64,000 nucleotides of DNA, from assembly GCA_018304425.1 (NCBI GenBank), contig JAGVWE010000004.1, positions 62,001 to 126,000 on the forward strand, in the 5' to 3' direction. Below are positions 32,871 through 42,127 of this stretch, one piece after another. Position numbers and translations under genes: made by a program. Below the pieces are notes generated by a model. That model saw only the letters and a program-made list of their open reading frames with translations, made no database searches and was not told where the DNA came from. The stretch is from Candidatus Iainarchaeum sp. GTDB lineage: Archaea > Iainarchaeota > Iainarchaeia > Iainarchaeales > UBA10219. Numbering within the stretch: position 1 is the stretch's first letter; each line of letters starts with the position of its first letter.

Positions 32871-33212
32871 TCACTCCACCCTTGCCATGGCTTCCAACAC
32901 GAAGGGCTTCAAAGACAATTCAACCGCTTCCGCGGCCTTGAACCCCGACTTCACTTTCGCGGCCTCTTCGACCGCCGTGGCCCTGCACCGGGTGCACAGC
33001 TTGCCAGCGAACAAAGCGCTCGGCCTCCGCTGGCTCCTGCTCAACGCCCGCGTGCCCGCAACGCCCTTCGAGTGCGGCACGCCATGCAGCAACCCGCCGC
33101 AGTACGCGCAATGATGCCGGCCGGACTTGCCCCTGATATACGTTACGCGGGCCGCCCCGCCCGGGCTCCGGTAAAACTTTTTCTTCGACGTCCTTTCATG
33201 TGGCACCGGCAT
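32871..33212 (-). CDS. rpl34e: Ribosomal protein L34e
   Basis: About 113 residues. It starts MPVPHERTSKKKFYRSPGG, carries a zinc ribbon (CAYCGG and CTRCR), and has LHGVPHSKGVAGTRALSRSQ, typical of the family. ATG 33212 is chosen over 33221. Confidence 0.94.
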   Translation of the reverse strand: MPVPHERTSKKKFYRSPGGAARVTYIRGKSGRHHCAYCGGLLHGVPHSKGVAGTRALSRSQRRPSALFAGKLCTRCRATAVEEAAKVKSGFKAAEAVELSLKPFVLEAMARVE

Positions 33213-33225
33213 AAACTTCACACCA

Positions 33226-33717
33226 TCATTTTTTCTTCAACACTTTTTCGCGCAAGCCCAGGGCCGCGTTCAACGCCAGGCTTGTGACCAGCGAGCACAG
33301 CACGTACCAGCCAATCCAGTTGGTTTCCGAGTAAAGCTTCACCGACCAGTTTTCCCCAAACCACGGAATGGGGAACGGCAACTGGATGACGGCCGCCTTG
33401 TAGGCTTCCCCAAGGAACCAAAACAAGGGAATAATGAACAGCATCGAGAACATCATCATCCTCGTGGAACCCTTCATCATCTTTCCCATTTCCTCCATCA
33501 ACTCTTTTTCAAGCGCCTCCAACTCATTCTTCGACTTTGCATCGCTCTTGTTCGCCAATTCCTTCATTCTTTCCTGGTGTTTCTTGATTTTTTCCTGCCG
33601 CTGCTTGGTTTCCTCCTTCGGCATCACCTTCCGCTGCACGAAGTTGGACGCGAGGGAAACACCCACCGCAGCCAAGGCAAGGTCCACCTGGGGATCAAAC
33701 ACCCTGAAAACCCCCAA
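33226..33717 (-). CDS. EMC3/DUF106 membrane insertase (YidC/Oxa1-like)
   Basis: 163 residues. An N-terminal helix, a basic coiled coil (QRQEKIKKHQERMKELANKS) and three membrane segments (MMMFSMLFIIPLFWFLG, a region with WFGENW, and GWYVLCSLVTSLALNAALG) match the archaeal Oxa1-superfamily insertase placed next to secY. It helps insert proteins into the membrane. The start is TTG 33717 or GTG 33702, after a TATA-like GCTTTAAGC near 33736. The adk gene that usually lies here is absent. Confidence 0.85.
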   Translation of the reverse strand: MGVFRVFDPQVDLALAAVGVSLASNFVQRKVMPKEETKQRQEKIKKHQERMKELANKSDAKSKNELEALEKELMEEMGKMMKGSTRMMMFSMLFIIPLFWFLGEAYKAAVIQLPFPIPWFGENWSVKLYSETNWIGWYVLCSLVTSLALNAALGLREKVLKKK

Positions 33718-33827
33718 AAACCGGCCAAACGGCGCTTAAAGCAGGGAATCCTGTAGTATACTGCCATGGCAACCTATTTAAACCATTCCTCGTCGCCTTC
33801 CAAACCGCCTTGTATTGCTTCATACCC

Positions 33828-35234
33828 TCAACCCTGTCCAAACAGTTTTCCCAGCAGGGGATGCATTTCCATCAACTGCAGCCGAGCCAGTTCCTCGTAC
33901 AGCCGGTACACGATTCCCACCGTCAACAATATCCCGGTGCCCGACCCCAGTGCCCCGGTCAAGTCAGCGAAACCCGACAACAAGCCCACGAACGCCGAGC
34001 CCAGGATGCTGATGGGCGGAATATACCGTTCCAGCACCCTCCGGATGACCCTTGGATCGCGCCTGAAACCCGGAATCATCATGCCTGCCTTGTCCAACTG
34101 CTGGGACACGGCTTCCGGCCCCTGGTTGGCCATGTCAATCCAGAACCGGCCGAACAACACGCACACCACCGTCAACACGACAATGTACAGGAGGGCATGC
34201 AATACCAGGCCCCCGCTGCCAACAAATTGCAGGCGCACCACGCTTTGAGCGATTTCGTTGAACACGGACAGCCCCGCGCCCTGCAGGAACAGCCGCTCGA
34301 TGAAGCCATTGGGTGGCTGGACGACGGCCGCAACCCCGCTCAAGGCCATGCCCAGCACCGGCGTGTTCTTGGCCAGTTCGGCCCACAACCGGACGTTGGC
34401 AAACAACGCCACTGCCAGGATGACCGGCATGTTCGAAACGTACAAGAACTTTACGGGAAACCTTCCACCCGTGCCCTTCCGGCCCATCGTAATCGGGATG
34501 TTGACGTGGATGCCTTCCGCAAACGTAACCACGAAGAACACGATCAGCGTGAAGAGCAAAGGCATGATGGAAATCAGGGCCGCACCGAAGTCGCCCGCAC
34601 CCAGGTAGTCAATGAAGACGAACAACAGGCCCTTGAGCAAGCCGCCCCGGGTCGGCGGCAGGAACACCCGCCACACGATGTCGGCCGCGACCCCCGCCGC
34701 GATGAACAAGCTGATGCCGGAGCCGATCCCGTACTTGGACACCACTTCGTCCAAGTACATCAGCAAAATCGAGCCAAAGGCAATCTGTGCCACGACCAGG
34801 GGAAACATGCCCTCCAAGGGGTAAACCAGGCCGGAAAACACGTAGACCCCGGCCTCGAAGAACGACAATACCAGGGTGAGCAGCTTCTGCATGCCCGTGA
34901 ACTTGGCCTTGTCCTCTTTTTGCGTGACATCCAGTTCAATGATTTTCGCGCCGACCAGCAACTGCAGGATGATGGAGGCCAGGACAATGGGCCCGATTCC
35001 AACGGTTATCAGGGAGCCCACGCTGCTCGCCAAAATCACCTGCAACTGCTCCAGCTGCCCGCCAGCGGACTTGGCCACGTCAATGCCTATCACGTTGATG
35101 TTGCCCATGACGTAGAAGAGGCCCAGCACAACCGCGGTCCACATGAGCTTGGTCTTCAGCGGCGGCTGCACTTCCGGGTGCCGCACCTCTGGCAGCAAAC
35201 TGTAAATTGGCACGAAAAAATCGATTGCGCCCAT
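33828..35234 (-). CDS. secY: Preprotein translocase subunit SecY
   Basis: 468 residues with ten predicted membrane helices, the channel of the Sec translocon. Seen in order are the plug/TM2 region (GIGPIVLASIILQLL), the cytosolic loop segments NIPITMGRKGTGGRFPVKFL and MIPGFRRDPRVIRRVLERYI, and the C-terminal RLQLMEMHPLLGKLFG. Its ATG overlaps the rpl15 stop (TAATG). Confidence 0.97.
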   Translation of the reverse strand: MGAIDFFVPIYSLLPEVRHPEVQPPLKTKLMWTAVVLGLFYVMGNINVIGIDVAKSAGGQLEQLQVILASSVGSLITVGIGPIVLASIILQLLVGAKIIELDVTQKEDKAKFTGMQKLLTLVLSFFEAGVYVFSGLVYPLEGMFPLVVAQIAFGSILLMYLDEVVSKYGIGSGISLFIAAGVAADIVWRVFLPPTRGGLLKGLLFVFIDYLGAGDFGAALISIMPLLFTLIVFFVVTFAEGIHVNIPITMGRKGTGGRFPVKFLYVSNMPVILAVALFANVRLWAELAKNTPVLGMALSGVAAVVQPPNGFIERLFLQGAGLSVFNEIAQSVVRLQFVGSGGLVLHALLYIVVLTVVCVLFGRFWIDMANQGPEAVSQQLDKAGMMIPGFRRDPRVIRRVLERYIPPISILGSAFVGLLSGFADLTGALGSGTGILLTVGIVYRLYEELARLQLMEMHPLLGKLFGQG

Positions 35235-35725
35235 TACTTGGCTCCCTCCGCTTCTTCCGCACCCTCTTCCTCGGCCTCGAATTCCTCGTCCTCTTCAGAG
35301 GAAGCGGCTTCTCCGCCGACGCTGCCACCGGCTTCCACGATTTTTTCCTTCGCGCCTTCGCTGACCGCAATGTTTGAAAGCACAAGTTTTTCCGCCACAG
35401 CGCCCCGGCCGAGGATTTTTCCTATGCCGACCTTTTTGCCATCCACCAGCACCTGGCCGCCCCTGCGCTCGGCCCGCTTTTCCGCAATCCATTTTGGCAG
35501 CAACCGGACGAAGTCCGCGAGGTTCAAGGCCTTCGGCTTGGGTTTCGGCTTCAACGTCACCTTCACTCCGAACGTCATCCAATAGCTCGTGAACTTGTGC
35601 TTGTGGCTTCCCGCCCGGCCCATTCCGCCACGTGCTCCCTTTCCGCGTGCGTTCTTGGTGTTTCCGTGGCCGTGGAACCGCTTGCCCCTCAACTTGTTGA
35701 CCCTGCGCCTTCTCCTGACCGTCAT
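35234..35725 (-). CDS. rpl15: Ribosomal protein L15
   Basis: About 163 residues of uL15: basic start RRRRRVNKLRGKRFHGHGNT, GARGGMGRAGSHKHK, then the globular part. It ends in a highly acidic tail of about 25 residues (Glu/Asp), which is unusual for this protein. The start overlaps the rpl30 stop (TGATG). Confidence 0.94.
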   Translation of the reverse strand: MTVRRRRRVNKLRGKRFHGHGNTKNARGKGARGGMGRAGSHKHKFTSYWMTFGVKVTLKPKPKPKALNLADFVRLLPKWIAEKRAERRGGQVLVDGKKVGIGKILGRGAVAEKLVLSNIAVSEGAKEKIVEAGGSVGGEAASSEEDEEFEAEEEGAEEAEGAK

Positions 35726-36192
35726 CACATCATCCTCTCAACGAGTTCATTGATTTCCTTGCCCCGGTAGCCGAGGGCGCCGCCCAGGTTATAGGCCTTC
35801 TTGATGCCGCCCCGCTCAAAGCCCTTGGACGGGGGGTTCAAGCGGAAAACCCCTTTCACGCCGAAGTCTTCCACGCGCTTCTTCCCGGCCAAAACGGTTT
35901 CAGCCAACTCTTTGAAGTCCTTCAGCTTGTGCTGCTTGAGGAACTCGGCAGTCAACCGCTTGTTTCCAAGCAGCCGCCCCCGCTTTTCCAGCAACCCAGC
36001 CAGGGCTCCGGCCGAAACCTCTCCAAACGTCACATAGGATTCCACCTTATTCACCATGGCCCTCGAAGCCGGGTCTTCCCGCACCAGCACCAGGTGGTTG
36101 TCCCGGTCCAGCCTCAGCAACTCCAGCGTCCGCCGGTGCTCCGGCCTGACTTTCACGTTTCCCCTGACCCTTACAACGGCATACATGACCAT
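35725..36192 (-). CDS. rpl30: Ribosomal protein L30
   Basis: About 155 residues of archaeal-type uL30. MYAVVRVRGNVKVRPEHRRTLELLRL is the family start, and FRLNPPSKGFERGGIKKAYNLGG the C-terminal signature. It overlaps the rps5 stop (TGATG); ATG 36186 is an alternative start. Confidence 0.94.
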   Translation of the reverse strand: MVMYAVVRVRGNVKVRPEHRRTLELLRLDRDNHLVLVREDPASRAMVNKVESYVTFGEVSAGALAGLLEKRGRLLGNKRLTAEFLKQHKLKDFKELAETVLAGKKRVEDFGVKGVFRLNPPSKGFERGGIKKAYNLGGALGYRGKEINELVERMM

Positions 36193-36923
36193 CACTTCTC
36201 GCCCTTGGACCTGAGGTCCTCCGAAATACGCATCCGCGTGACCCGGTTCAACGCATCAATGGTTGCCAACACGAAGTTGAGCTTGGTGCCCGTGCTGCCC
36301 CGGGTCTTGCACCAGGTGTCCTTCACGCCCGCAAACCGCAGCACGTCCTTGATGTTCTCGCCGGCCACGAGCCCGGTTCCCTTTGGCGCGGGAATCAAGG
36401 TGACACGCACCGAACCAGACTTCCCGGTAATCTTCACCGGAACCGAGTGATTGGTTCCGCACATGCACTCCCACGAGCCACACCCCTTCCTGACCCGAAA
36501 GAGGTTGAGTTTCGCGTCCCTCGTGGCCTTCCGCACTGCCGGCCAGCGCTCCCGGTCCTTCGAAACACCCAAGCCCACGAAACTCGTCTTATCGCCTATG
36601 AGCATGGCAACGCGGAATGCGAACTGCCTTCCAGCCATCCGCACCCTGGCCGTCTTCTTGAAGTCCACCATTTTTACCTCGAGCTCGGGAACCAGGGTAT
36701 CAACGATTTCCGGCTCCATGATGGCCAAACCCCGGTCCAGCACCATGTCCAGCGACGTTATCTCCTGGTTCCTGACCAGCCTACCCGTCTCGGTCTTGGG
36801 CACCCAGTTGGCCAGCCGCTTTTCCTTGTCGGCCGCGCGGTTCAACGCTTCCTCCACCAGTTGCCTTTCCTCTCTTGAAGCCTTCGGATTTCTGCCGGTT
36901 CTCTTTTTTTCAACCATGTTCAT
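36192..36923 (-). CDS. rps5: Ribosomal protein S5
   Basis: 243 residues of uS5: the double-stranded-RNA-like domain (MVDFKKTARVRMAGRQFAFR, VGLGVSKDRERWPAVRKA) and a C-terminal S5 fold (LIPAPKGTGLVAGENIKDVL). ATGA overlap with the rpl18 stop. Confidence 0.95.
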   Translation of the reverse strand: MNMVEKKRTGRNPKASREERQLVEEALNRAADKEKRLANWVPKTETGRLVRNQEITSLDMVLDRGLAIMEPEIVDTLVPELEVKMVDFKKTARVRMAGRQFAFRVAMLIGDKTSFVGLGVSKDRERWPAVRKATRDAKLNLFRVRKGCGSWECMCGTNHSVPVKITGKSGSVRVTLIPAPKGTGLVAGENIKDVLRFAGVKDTWCKTRGSTGTKLNFVLATIDALNRVTRMRISEDLRSKGEK

Positions 36924-37405
36924 CCACCATACTTCGCGTCAATCTCTTTCTTGACCAGTTCAAACAATTGCGTCGCGTCCCCGCCCAAGTGCTTTCCCGT
37001 GGCCCTCTCATCGGAAGGAAAAACCTCTTTGTCGCATGCCACGCCCACGCCGCTGTCCACGACGCCCCGCAACACGGCAAAAATTGTCGAGCCATGCACC
37101 GGCGTAAGCAAGCCAATGTCCAGCACCGCTTCCAGGAGGCTCTGTTTCTTGGCCTTCTTACCGCACAAGTAACCGGTCAAATAGGCGGCCGGCAGGTTGC
37201 CCGTGTGCCGGGTCCAACCCAGTTTTCTGAGTTCACTGGACTGCGCCATGACCAGGCACTCATCCCCCACCTGGGAGTTGTTGTTGGTTTTCCTCACCCC
37301 CAACCGCAGCTTCCCCGACTTGAGCAAAGCCAACCGCTTCTTATAGTTCGTGCGCTCCTCGCGCCTCCGCCGGAACGGCATCGCATACGTGTTGATCTCG
37401 GTCAT
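36920..37405 (-). CDS. rpl18: Ribosomal protein L18
   Basis: About 161 residues of uL18, which binds 5S rRNA: FRRRREERTNYKKRLALLKS, AAYLTGYLCGKKAK and VHGSTIFAVLRGVVDSGV. ATG 37405 (MTEINTYAMPF) is chosen; the longer frame has no family match. Confidence 0.94.
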   Translation of the reverse strand: MTEINTYAMPFRRRREERTNYKKRLALLKSGKLRLGVRKTNNNSQVGDECLVMAQSSELRKLGWTRHTGNLPAAYLTGYLCGKKAKKQSLLEAVLDIGLLTPVHGSTIFAVLRGVVDSGVGVACDKEVFPSDERATGKHLGGDATQLFELVKKEIDAKYGG

Positions 37406-37476
37406 TCCGAACCACCCTTTATGCCACTTGGTTCGGAATATTTCGAACCAATCCTGCATTCATTGTTCGAAATCAT

Positions 37477-37920
37477 TTATTTACCGCCACCCGTCGCCAG
37501 TTGCTCCAACTGCTTTTTTCCCTTGAAATAACCGCCTTTAACCATGTTATACAGTTTCGCGTACGTGAACTCGCCCTTCAGCTGGTCCTCCGCCCGCAGC
37601 TTCCGCAGGACGGCCCTTTGCGCGCGCACGTTCGCAATCCACCGAAGCCGCTGCTTGACCCGCGCCTTCTTGGTGCCCGAGCGCTTGCCTTCCCCGGACT
37701 TCCGGCCCTTCCGCTTCTTGGCCTGCAACACCCGGGCCCTGCCGCGGCTGTGCCCTGACTCCTTCTTCCACCGGATGACGCCGTCCTTGATGAGCAGCCG
37801 CACGTCTTCCTTGGTCATGGCTTCCTTCAAGCGGTCCAAGGCATCCGGGCTGATCCAAATCTTGGACTTCCCGCACTTCAAAACCGATGCCGCCAGTCTC
37901 CTGAGCTTGTTTGCCTGCAT
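37477..37920 (-). CDS. rpl19e: Ribosomal protein L19e
   Basis: About 147 residues: QANKLRRLAASVLKCGKSKIW, VRLLIKDGVI and GRARVLQAKKRKGRKSGEGKR, all typical of eL19. The basic helical C-terminus ends near QLEQLATGGGK. Confidence 0.95.
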   Translation of the reverse strand: MQANKLRRLAASVLKCGKSKIWISPDALDRLKEAMTKEDVRLLIKDGVIRWKKESGHSRGRARVLQAKKRKGRKSGEGKRSGTKKARVKQRLRWIANVRAQRAVLRKLRAEDQLKGEFTYAKLYNMVKGGYFKGKKQLEQLATGGGK

Positions 37921-37930
37921 ACCCATCCAC

Positions 37931-38467
37931 CTAGTTGACTACCCTCAATCCCAACTCCAACGCTTTTTCCCTGATGGCAATCCGCTTCTTTCGTCCCACG
38001 TTGCCGTCAATCCGTATTACCCGGTCCTTGACGCCCGCCAACTGCGCCGGGTTCGCCACCAACGCCTCAAGCAAGCCCTGGGGGTGCAGGTTCCTGAATG
38101 CCTTCGGCGTGCGGTAGCCAATCTTCACCCAGGCCCCGTCATCGCGCTTGAACAGGGTGTCCATGCCCCGCGGCTTCCGCCACTTAGCCCACTTCTCCAA
38201 CGAAATCCGGCGCTTGTATTTCTCGCCAAACCGTCCCCTGAACGTCGGGTGCCGCCTGAGGTGGGCCAACACCGCCTGCAATTTCCGCAGTTCCTTGGAA
38301 AGCTTCAGCTTCACCTTCTTATGCCGGTGCTCGGCCCGCTTCTGCCTGCGCTTGCCTGCTTCCCGTGGCTTTTTGTCGGCCTTTGGCTTGGCCGTTGCAT
38401 GCGTTGCCGCCATGGGCTTCTTCCCATGCGCCTTGCCCTTGTCCTTCGTTGCTTTCGCCATAACCAT
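37931..38467 (-). CDS. rpl32e: Ribosomal protein L32e
   Basis: 178 residues. The core (RHPTFRGRFGEKYKRRISLE, WAKWRKPRGMD, VKIGYRTPKAFRNLHPQG) follows a long Lys/Ala-rich N-terminal tail of about 60 residues. Confidence 0.94.
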   Translation of the reverse strand: MVMAKATKDKGKAHGKKPMAATHATAKPKADKKPREAGKRRQKRAEHRHKKVKLKLSKELRKLQAVLAHLRRHPTFRGRFGEKYKRRISLEKWAKWRKPRGMDTLFKRDDGAWVKIGYRTPKAFRNLHPQGLLEALVANPAQLAGVKDRVIRIDGNVGRKKRIAIREKALELGLRVVN

Positions 38468-38471
38468 TCCC

Positions 38472-39014
38472 CTACTTCTTCACTCCCTTGTACGCAATGT
38501 AAATGCCGTCCTGGAACACCCGGATGTCCTTGCCCTTGATGCGCGTGGCCCGCTCCATGTTGGCAGCCGTCTGCCCAACGGCTTCCCGGTCCACGCCGCG
38601 CACCAGGATGTCCTTTCCCTTGATTTCGACCCTGGTGTCCTTGCCCACGATAGGCGATTTCACCGGGTGCTTGGCCCCGCCCACGTTCACGATTTCAACG
38701 GCATTCCCCGTAACCTTCACCGAAATCGGGAAGTGCGAGTACACGATTTCCAGCCGGTACTCGTAACCCTGCTTCAAGCCCGCCACCATGTTCTCGATAT
38801 GCGAAGCCACGGAACGCAGGATGGCACGCTTCTTCTTCTTGTCCTGGTCCATTTTGACCATGACGCTGTTCTCCCGCTTCTCCAGCGACAGGCCAGGCCC
38901 CTTGAATACGCGCACCACTTCCTTGCCGCCGGCCCGCACCTTCAAGGTGTTGCCGGTCAGCTCGGCCTGGACATCCTGGGGCAATGCCACGATTATCTCC
39001 GTTCCACTCGCCAT
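38472..39014 (-). CDS. rpl6: Ribosomal protein L6
   Basis: 180 residues of uL6, two repeats of the same fold: LTGNTLKVRAGGKEVVRVF and YSHFPISVKVTGNAVEIVNV. ATG 39014 (MASGTEIIVALP) is used, as the longer frame runs into rps8. Confidence 0.95.
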   Translation of the reverse strand: MASGTEIIVALPQDVQAELTGNTLKVRAGGKEVVRVFKGPGLSLEKRENSVMVKMDQDKKKKRAILRSVASHIENMVAGLKQGYEYRLEIVYSHFPISVKVTGNAVEIVNVGGAKHPVKSPIVGKDTRVEIKGKDILVRGVDREAVGQTAANMERATRIKGKDIRVFQDGIYIAYKGVKK

Positions 39015-39024
39015 AAACATCCCC

Positions 39025-39417
39025 TTAGTATACGTAGGCCAGCAGCCTCCCACCAATGCCGCGCTTCTTGGCATCGGCATGCGTGAAAACCCCTTGGGGC
39101 GTGGAAACAATGATGGTTCCGATGTCCACGCTCGGCAGATACCGTTTCTCGAACTTCTCAAACTCGTCCTTCGCGACGGCATACCGGGGCTTGATGGCCT
39201 TGCACTCGTTTATCTTGCCCAACAAGGTAATCTTGTAGAGGCCTTCCCTTCCGTCATCCACCAACTCGTACGTGGAAATATAGCGTTTCTCCTGCATGAC
39301 CCGCAGGATTTCGCCCAGCAACCGGGAAGCCGGTCTTACCATGCACAACCGCTTGGACACCCCCTCATGGTTCTTGATGTTGATGAGGGCATCCGCCAAT
39401 GGGTCCGTTCTCGTCAT
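39025..39417 (-). CDS. rps8: Ribosomal protein S8
   Basis: 130 residues of uS8: MTRTDPLADALINIKNHEGV at the start and VSTPQGVFTHADAKKRGIGG near the end. Confidence 0.95.
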   Translation of the reverse strand: MTRTDPLADALINIKNHEGVSKRLCMVRPASRLLGEILRVMQEKRYISTYELVDDGREGLYKITLLGKINECKAIKPRYAVAKDEFEKFEKRYLPSVDIGTIIVSTPQGVFTHADAKKRGIGGRLLAYVY

Positions 39418-39438
39418 GTTCCATTCCACCTTTACGCA

Positions 39439-39630
39439 TTAATCATACTTCTGGAAACCAATCTGCAACGCGAAGTCCTTGAAGCAACGCCGGCACAAGC
39501 CAATGCGGTACTTGCTGATCAAACCCTTCGAGTTACCGCACCGCCGGCAAGCCTTTTCCTTGCCCTTTCCCTTGCGGGGTTTCGTCCGGTTCAAGGGCTT
39601 CTGCTTCTGGATGATTTCCCGTTGCATCAT
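39439..39630 (-). CDS. rps14: Ribosomal protein S14, zinc type
   Basis: 63 residues. It has two Cys pairs (CRRCGNSKGL and GLCRRCFKDFA) binding zinc. It ends IGFQKYD, as usual in archaea. Confidence 0.96.
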   Translation of the reverse strand: MMQREIIQKQKPLNRTKPRKGKGKEKACRRCGNSKGLISKYRIGLCRRCFKDFALQIGFQKYD

Positions 39631-40182
39631 TTATTTCACTTCCACTCCAAACCTCGTTGAAACAAACTCCACTGCCTCGGCCTTCGAAACCGCGTGATGC
39701 CTTGGAATGCGCTTCTTGGCCAGCTTCCTGCGCTTGACGCGGTAACCCGGCCTTTCCAGGGCAATCAGCACGTCAAAGCCCCGGATGCCAAGCTTCGGGT
39801 CATACTTGGTCCCGGGCAGGTCAATGTACTCCTTGATCCCGAAACCGAAGTTGCCGTGCAAGTCAAAGTTCTTCGCCGCCAACTTGTTTTCCCTGGCCTG
39901 CAACGCGCGCTTCAGGAACTCGATGGCCCGTTCATCCCGTAAGGTGACCTTGCACCCAATCGTCAAGCCCGGTCGGATCTCCCAGGTCGGGTTTTTGACC
40001 TTGCACACCGTCAGCAAGGGCTTCATGTTGGTGAGCCGCTGCATGATGGTCTCGGCCTTCTTAAGCTCTTCCCCCGTCTGCCCAACCCCCATGTTCACGG
40101 TGACCTTCGCTATCCGGATCTCCCGCATCGGGTTGCCCGCAATGGGCGCCTGCCGCTGTTCCACCATCGCTTCCATGTCCAT
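39631..40182 (-). CDS. rpl5: Ribosomal protein L5
   Basis: About 183 residues of uL5: MREIRIAKVTVNMGVGQTGE, IRPGLTIGCKVTLRDERAIE and IALERPGYRVKRRKLAKKRI. It contacts 5S rRNA. The start overlaps the rps4e stop. Confidence 0.95.
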   Translation of the reverse strand: MDMEAMVEQRQAPIAGNPMREIRIAKVTVNMGVGQTGEELKKAETIMQRLTNMKPLLTVCKVKNPTWEIRPGLTIGCKVTLRDERAIEFLKRALQARENKLAAKNFDLHGNFGFGIKEYIDLPGTKYDPKLGIRGFDVLIALERPGYRVKRRKLAKKRIPRHHAVSKAEAVEFVSTRFGVEVK

Positions 40183-40901
40183 CACTCGATTTCTACCTCG
40201 GGCTTCTTCGAGCCCACTACCAACACGTTCCGTTCAACGGTCTGGAATTCCTCACTACCCGCCTGCAAGCCAATCAGCTTGGGCCTGGACATGGTTCCTT
40301 CCACGACCTCCTTCACTTCGGCCACGGTTCCCACGTGGGTTCCCTGAATGAGGTACACCACGTGGCCCTTCTTCAATTCAAGCACGCCGGCAATCTTCCG
40401 CGCCGGCAACTCGAGTTTCAACGTCGAACCCACGCGGACGGCATTCTTTTCATCCATTAAGGTCGTGCCATCGTCCAAGGTAAGCTGCTGCTTTCCACCG
40501 GGCAGGGTGTGCTTGCGCAGCACCTTGCAGAGCTTGAAAGAAGCCTCCTTGCCGTCCAATTCCCTGAACCGGAGCCTCCCCTTGTTGTCCAGCAATGCGC
40601 GGTACTTTTTCTTGGCCTGCACGACGTCAAGCACGTCAAACAACCCCACCGGGAACCGCAGTTCCTTTCGCCGGACGCCGTTCACCTTGACTTCCGAGTT
40701 GTTCAACACCAGCCGTGCTTCCTTCTCGTTGTCCACCACTTGGAGGAGGTTCCTCAACGCGAACACGAGCGGCACGGAACGACTGCGGTTATGCGGCCCC
40801 GGAATCGTCTTCGTCGTCCAAGCCGTTTCCTTCCGGTTGAAATGCCTAACGACTGGCACGGAAAGTGCCTTCTGCGCCTTTGACTCACCTTTCTTCGCCA
40901 T
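40182..40901 (-). CDS. rps4e: Ribosomal protein S4e
   Basis: 239 residues: an S4 domain (LRNLLQVVDNEKEARLVLNN, VNGVRRKELRFPVGLFDVL) and a C-terminal KOW motif (IQGTHVGTVAEVKEVVEG). Confidence 0.95.
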   Translation of the reverse strand: MAKKGESKAQKALSVPVVRHFNRKETAWTTKTIPGPHNRSRSVPLVFALRNLLQVVDNEKEARLVLNNSEVKVNGVRRKELRFPVGLFDVLDVVQAKKKYRALLDNKGRLRFRELDGKEASFKLCKVLRKHTLPGGKQQLTLDDGTTLMDEKNAVRVGSTLKLELPARKIAGVLELKKGHVVYLIQGTHVGTVAEVKEVVEGTMSRPKLIGLQAGSEEFQTVERNVLVVGSKKPEVEIE

Positions 40902-40904
40902 GCT

Positions 40905-41294
40905 TTATCCCTTTCTTTCCTTTCCCTTCTTGGCCGCCTTACCCCCCAACCGGAGGGCGTCAGCGGATTCTATCTCTTCAATCACCAAGTTACTGGGCCG
41001 CACCGGCACCAAAATCTCCTTTCCATCGGCTTTCCTGCGCTTCAAGCCCTCGATGAACACGAAGCCCTTGGTCCGGTCCACCCGCGAAATCTTCCCCGAA
41101 AAGCCCGCCCGGCCGCCCCGCACCAGCTTCACCTTGTCACCCTTCCGCACCGGCACAGCGCGCTTGCCCAGGCTCTTCCTCAGCTCCCCACTCAAGTGAG
41201 CCGACACCAGGACCTTCCGCTTGTGCAGGGGAAGGTTATACCAGGCCTTCCGCTGTTTTCCAGGCTTACTGCTTTCCGTCAACGCAACACCCAT
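40905..41294 (-). CDS. rpl24: Ribosomal protein L24
   Basis: 129 residues of uL24: WYNLPLHKRKVLVSAHLS and a KOW domain (KGDKVKLVRGGRAGFSGKIS), then EGLKRRKADGKEILVPVRPS. It starts mature large-subunit assembly. Confidence 0.95.
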   Translation of the reverse strand: MGVALTESSKPGKQRKAWYNLPLHKRKVLVSAHLSGELRKSLGKRAVPVRKGDKVKLVRGGRAGFSGKISRVDRTKGFVFIEGLKRRKADGKEILVPVRPSNLVIEEIESADALRLGGKAAKKGKERKG

Positions 41295-41303
41295 GCTTTC
41301 ACC

Positions 41304-41702
41304 TTACACGATGGCCGGCGCCAGGCCCGCGACCTTCGGCCAGCGCTCACCCACTTCCTTTGCCACTACTCCCTTGATCTCGGAGCCCTTCGGCAGGCCC
41401 TTGTCATCCACCAACACCACGGCATTGTCCTCGAACTTCACGCGCACGCCGTCCACCCGCCGGTACTCCTTCCTCACGCGCACAATCACGGCGCGCTCCA
41501 CTTTCTTCCGGATTTCGGGTTTCCCCTTCTTCACGACCACGTTCACGAGGTCAGCGATGCCGGCCTGCGGCTGCTGCCGCTTCTTTCCCTTGAACCCGAA
41601 GACGCTGATGATCTCGCAGATCTTCGCGCCCGAGTTGTCCGCGCACGTGCACCACGACTTCTTGGTCAACCCCTTGGTCGGCGTTGCGTTAATGGCTTTC
41701 AT
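41304..41702 (-). CDS. rpl14: Ribosomal protein L14
   Basis: 132 residues of uL14: CTCADNSGAKICEIISVFGF, GIADLVNVVVKKGKPEIRKK and DNAVVLVDDKGLPKGSEIKG. ATG 41702 is used as the family start; the longer frame runs into rps17. Confidence 0.96.
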   Translation of the reverse strand: MKAINATPTKGLTKKSWCTCADNSGAKICEIISVFGFKGKKRQQPQAGIADLVNVVVKKGKPEIRKKVERAVIVRVRKEYRRVDGVRVKFEDNAVVLVDDKGLPKGSEIKGVVAKEVGERWPKVAGLAPAIV

Positions 41703-41713
41703 AATCGCACCTT

Positions 41714-42127
41714 TTACTCCTTGCCCTCTTCCTTTACCGGGGCCTTGCCCTTGGGCCCCTTCTTTTCCTTGAACGCCTTGCCCACGTCCTCGTGGGAAAC
41801 GGCCTTCGCGTGGCCCTCCACGCTCAAAATCGTGAACGCCTTGGTCTTGCTGAGCTTCCGGGTTTCCCCAATCCGGACGACGTCCTGTTCTTTCGCGCCA
41901 ATGCACCGGGGATTGTGCGCGACCAGCCTGCTCCGCACGTTCTTATACCGCTCGTACTTGTGCACGTAATGGGTGAGGGTCCGCTCAACGATGGCCGTCT
42001 TGTCGGCCTTCGCGCTCACCACGCGGCCCGTGAAAATGTTTCCACGCACCTTAACCCCTCCGTGAACCGCGCACTTGCCGTCATTGCACACGCCAACTTC
42101 CCTTGCCATGGGTTCAGCCATAATCAT
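41714..42127 (-). CDS. rps17: Ribosomal protein S17
   Basis: About 137 residues of uS17: RGNIFTGRVVSAKADKTAIV, LTHYVHKYERYKNVRSRLVA, GAKEQDVVRIGETRKLSKTK. ATG 42127 overlaps the rnp1 stop; ATG 42121 is an alternative. Lys/Glu tail. Confidence 0.94.
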   Translation of the reverse strand: MIMAEPMAREVGVCNDGKCAVHGGVKVRGNIFTGRVVSAKADKTAIVERTLTHYVHKYERYKNVRSRLVAHNPRCIGAKEQDVVRIGETRKLSKTKAFTILSVEGHAKAVSHEDVGKAFKEKKGPKGKAPVKEEGKE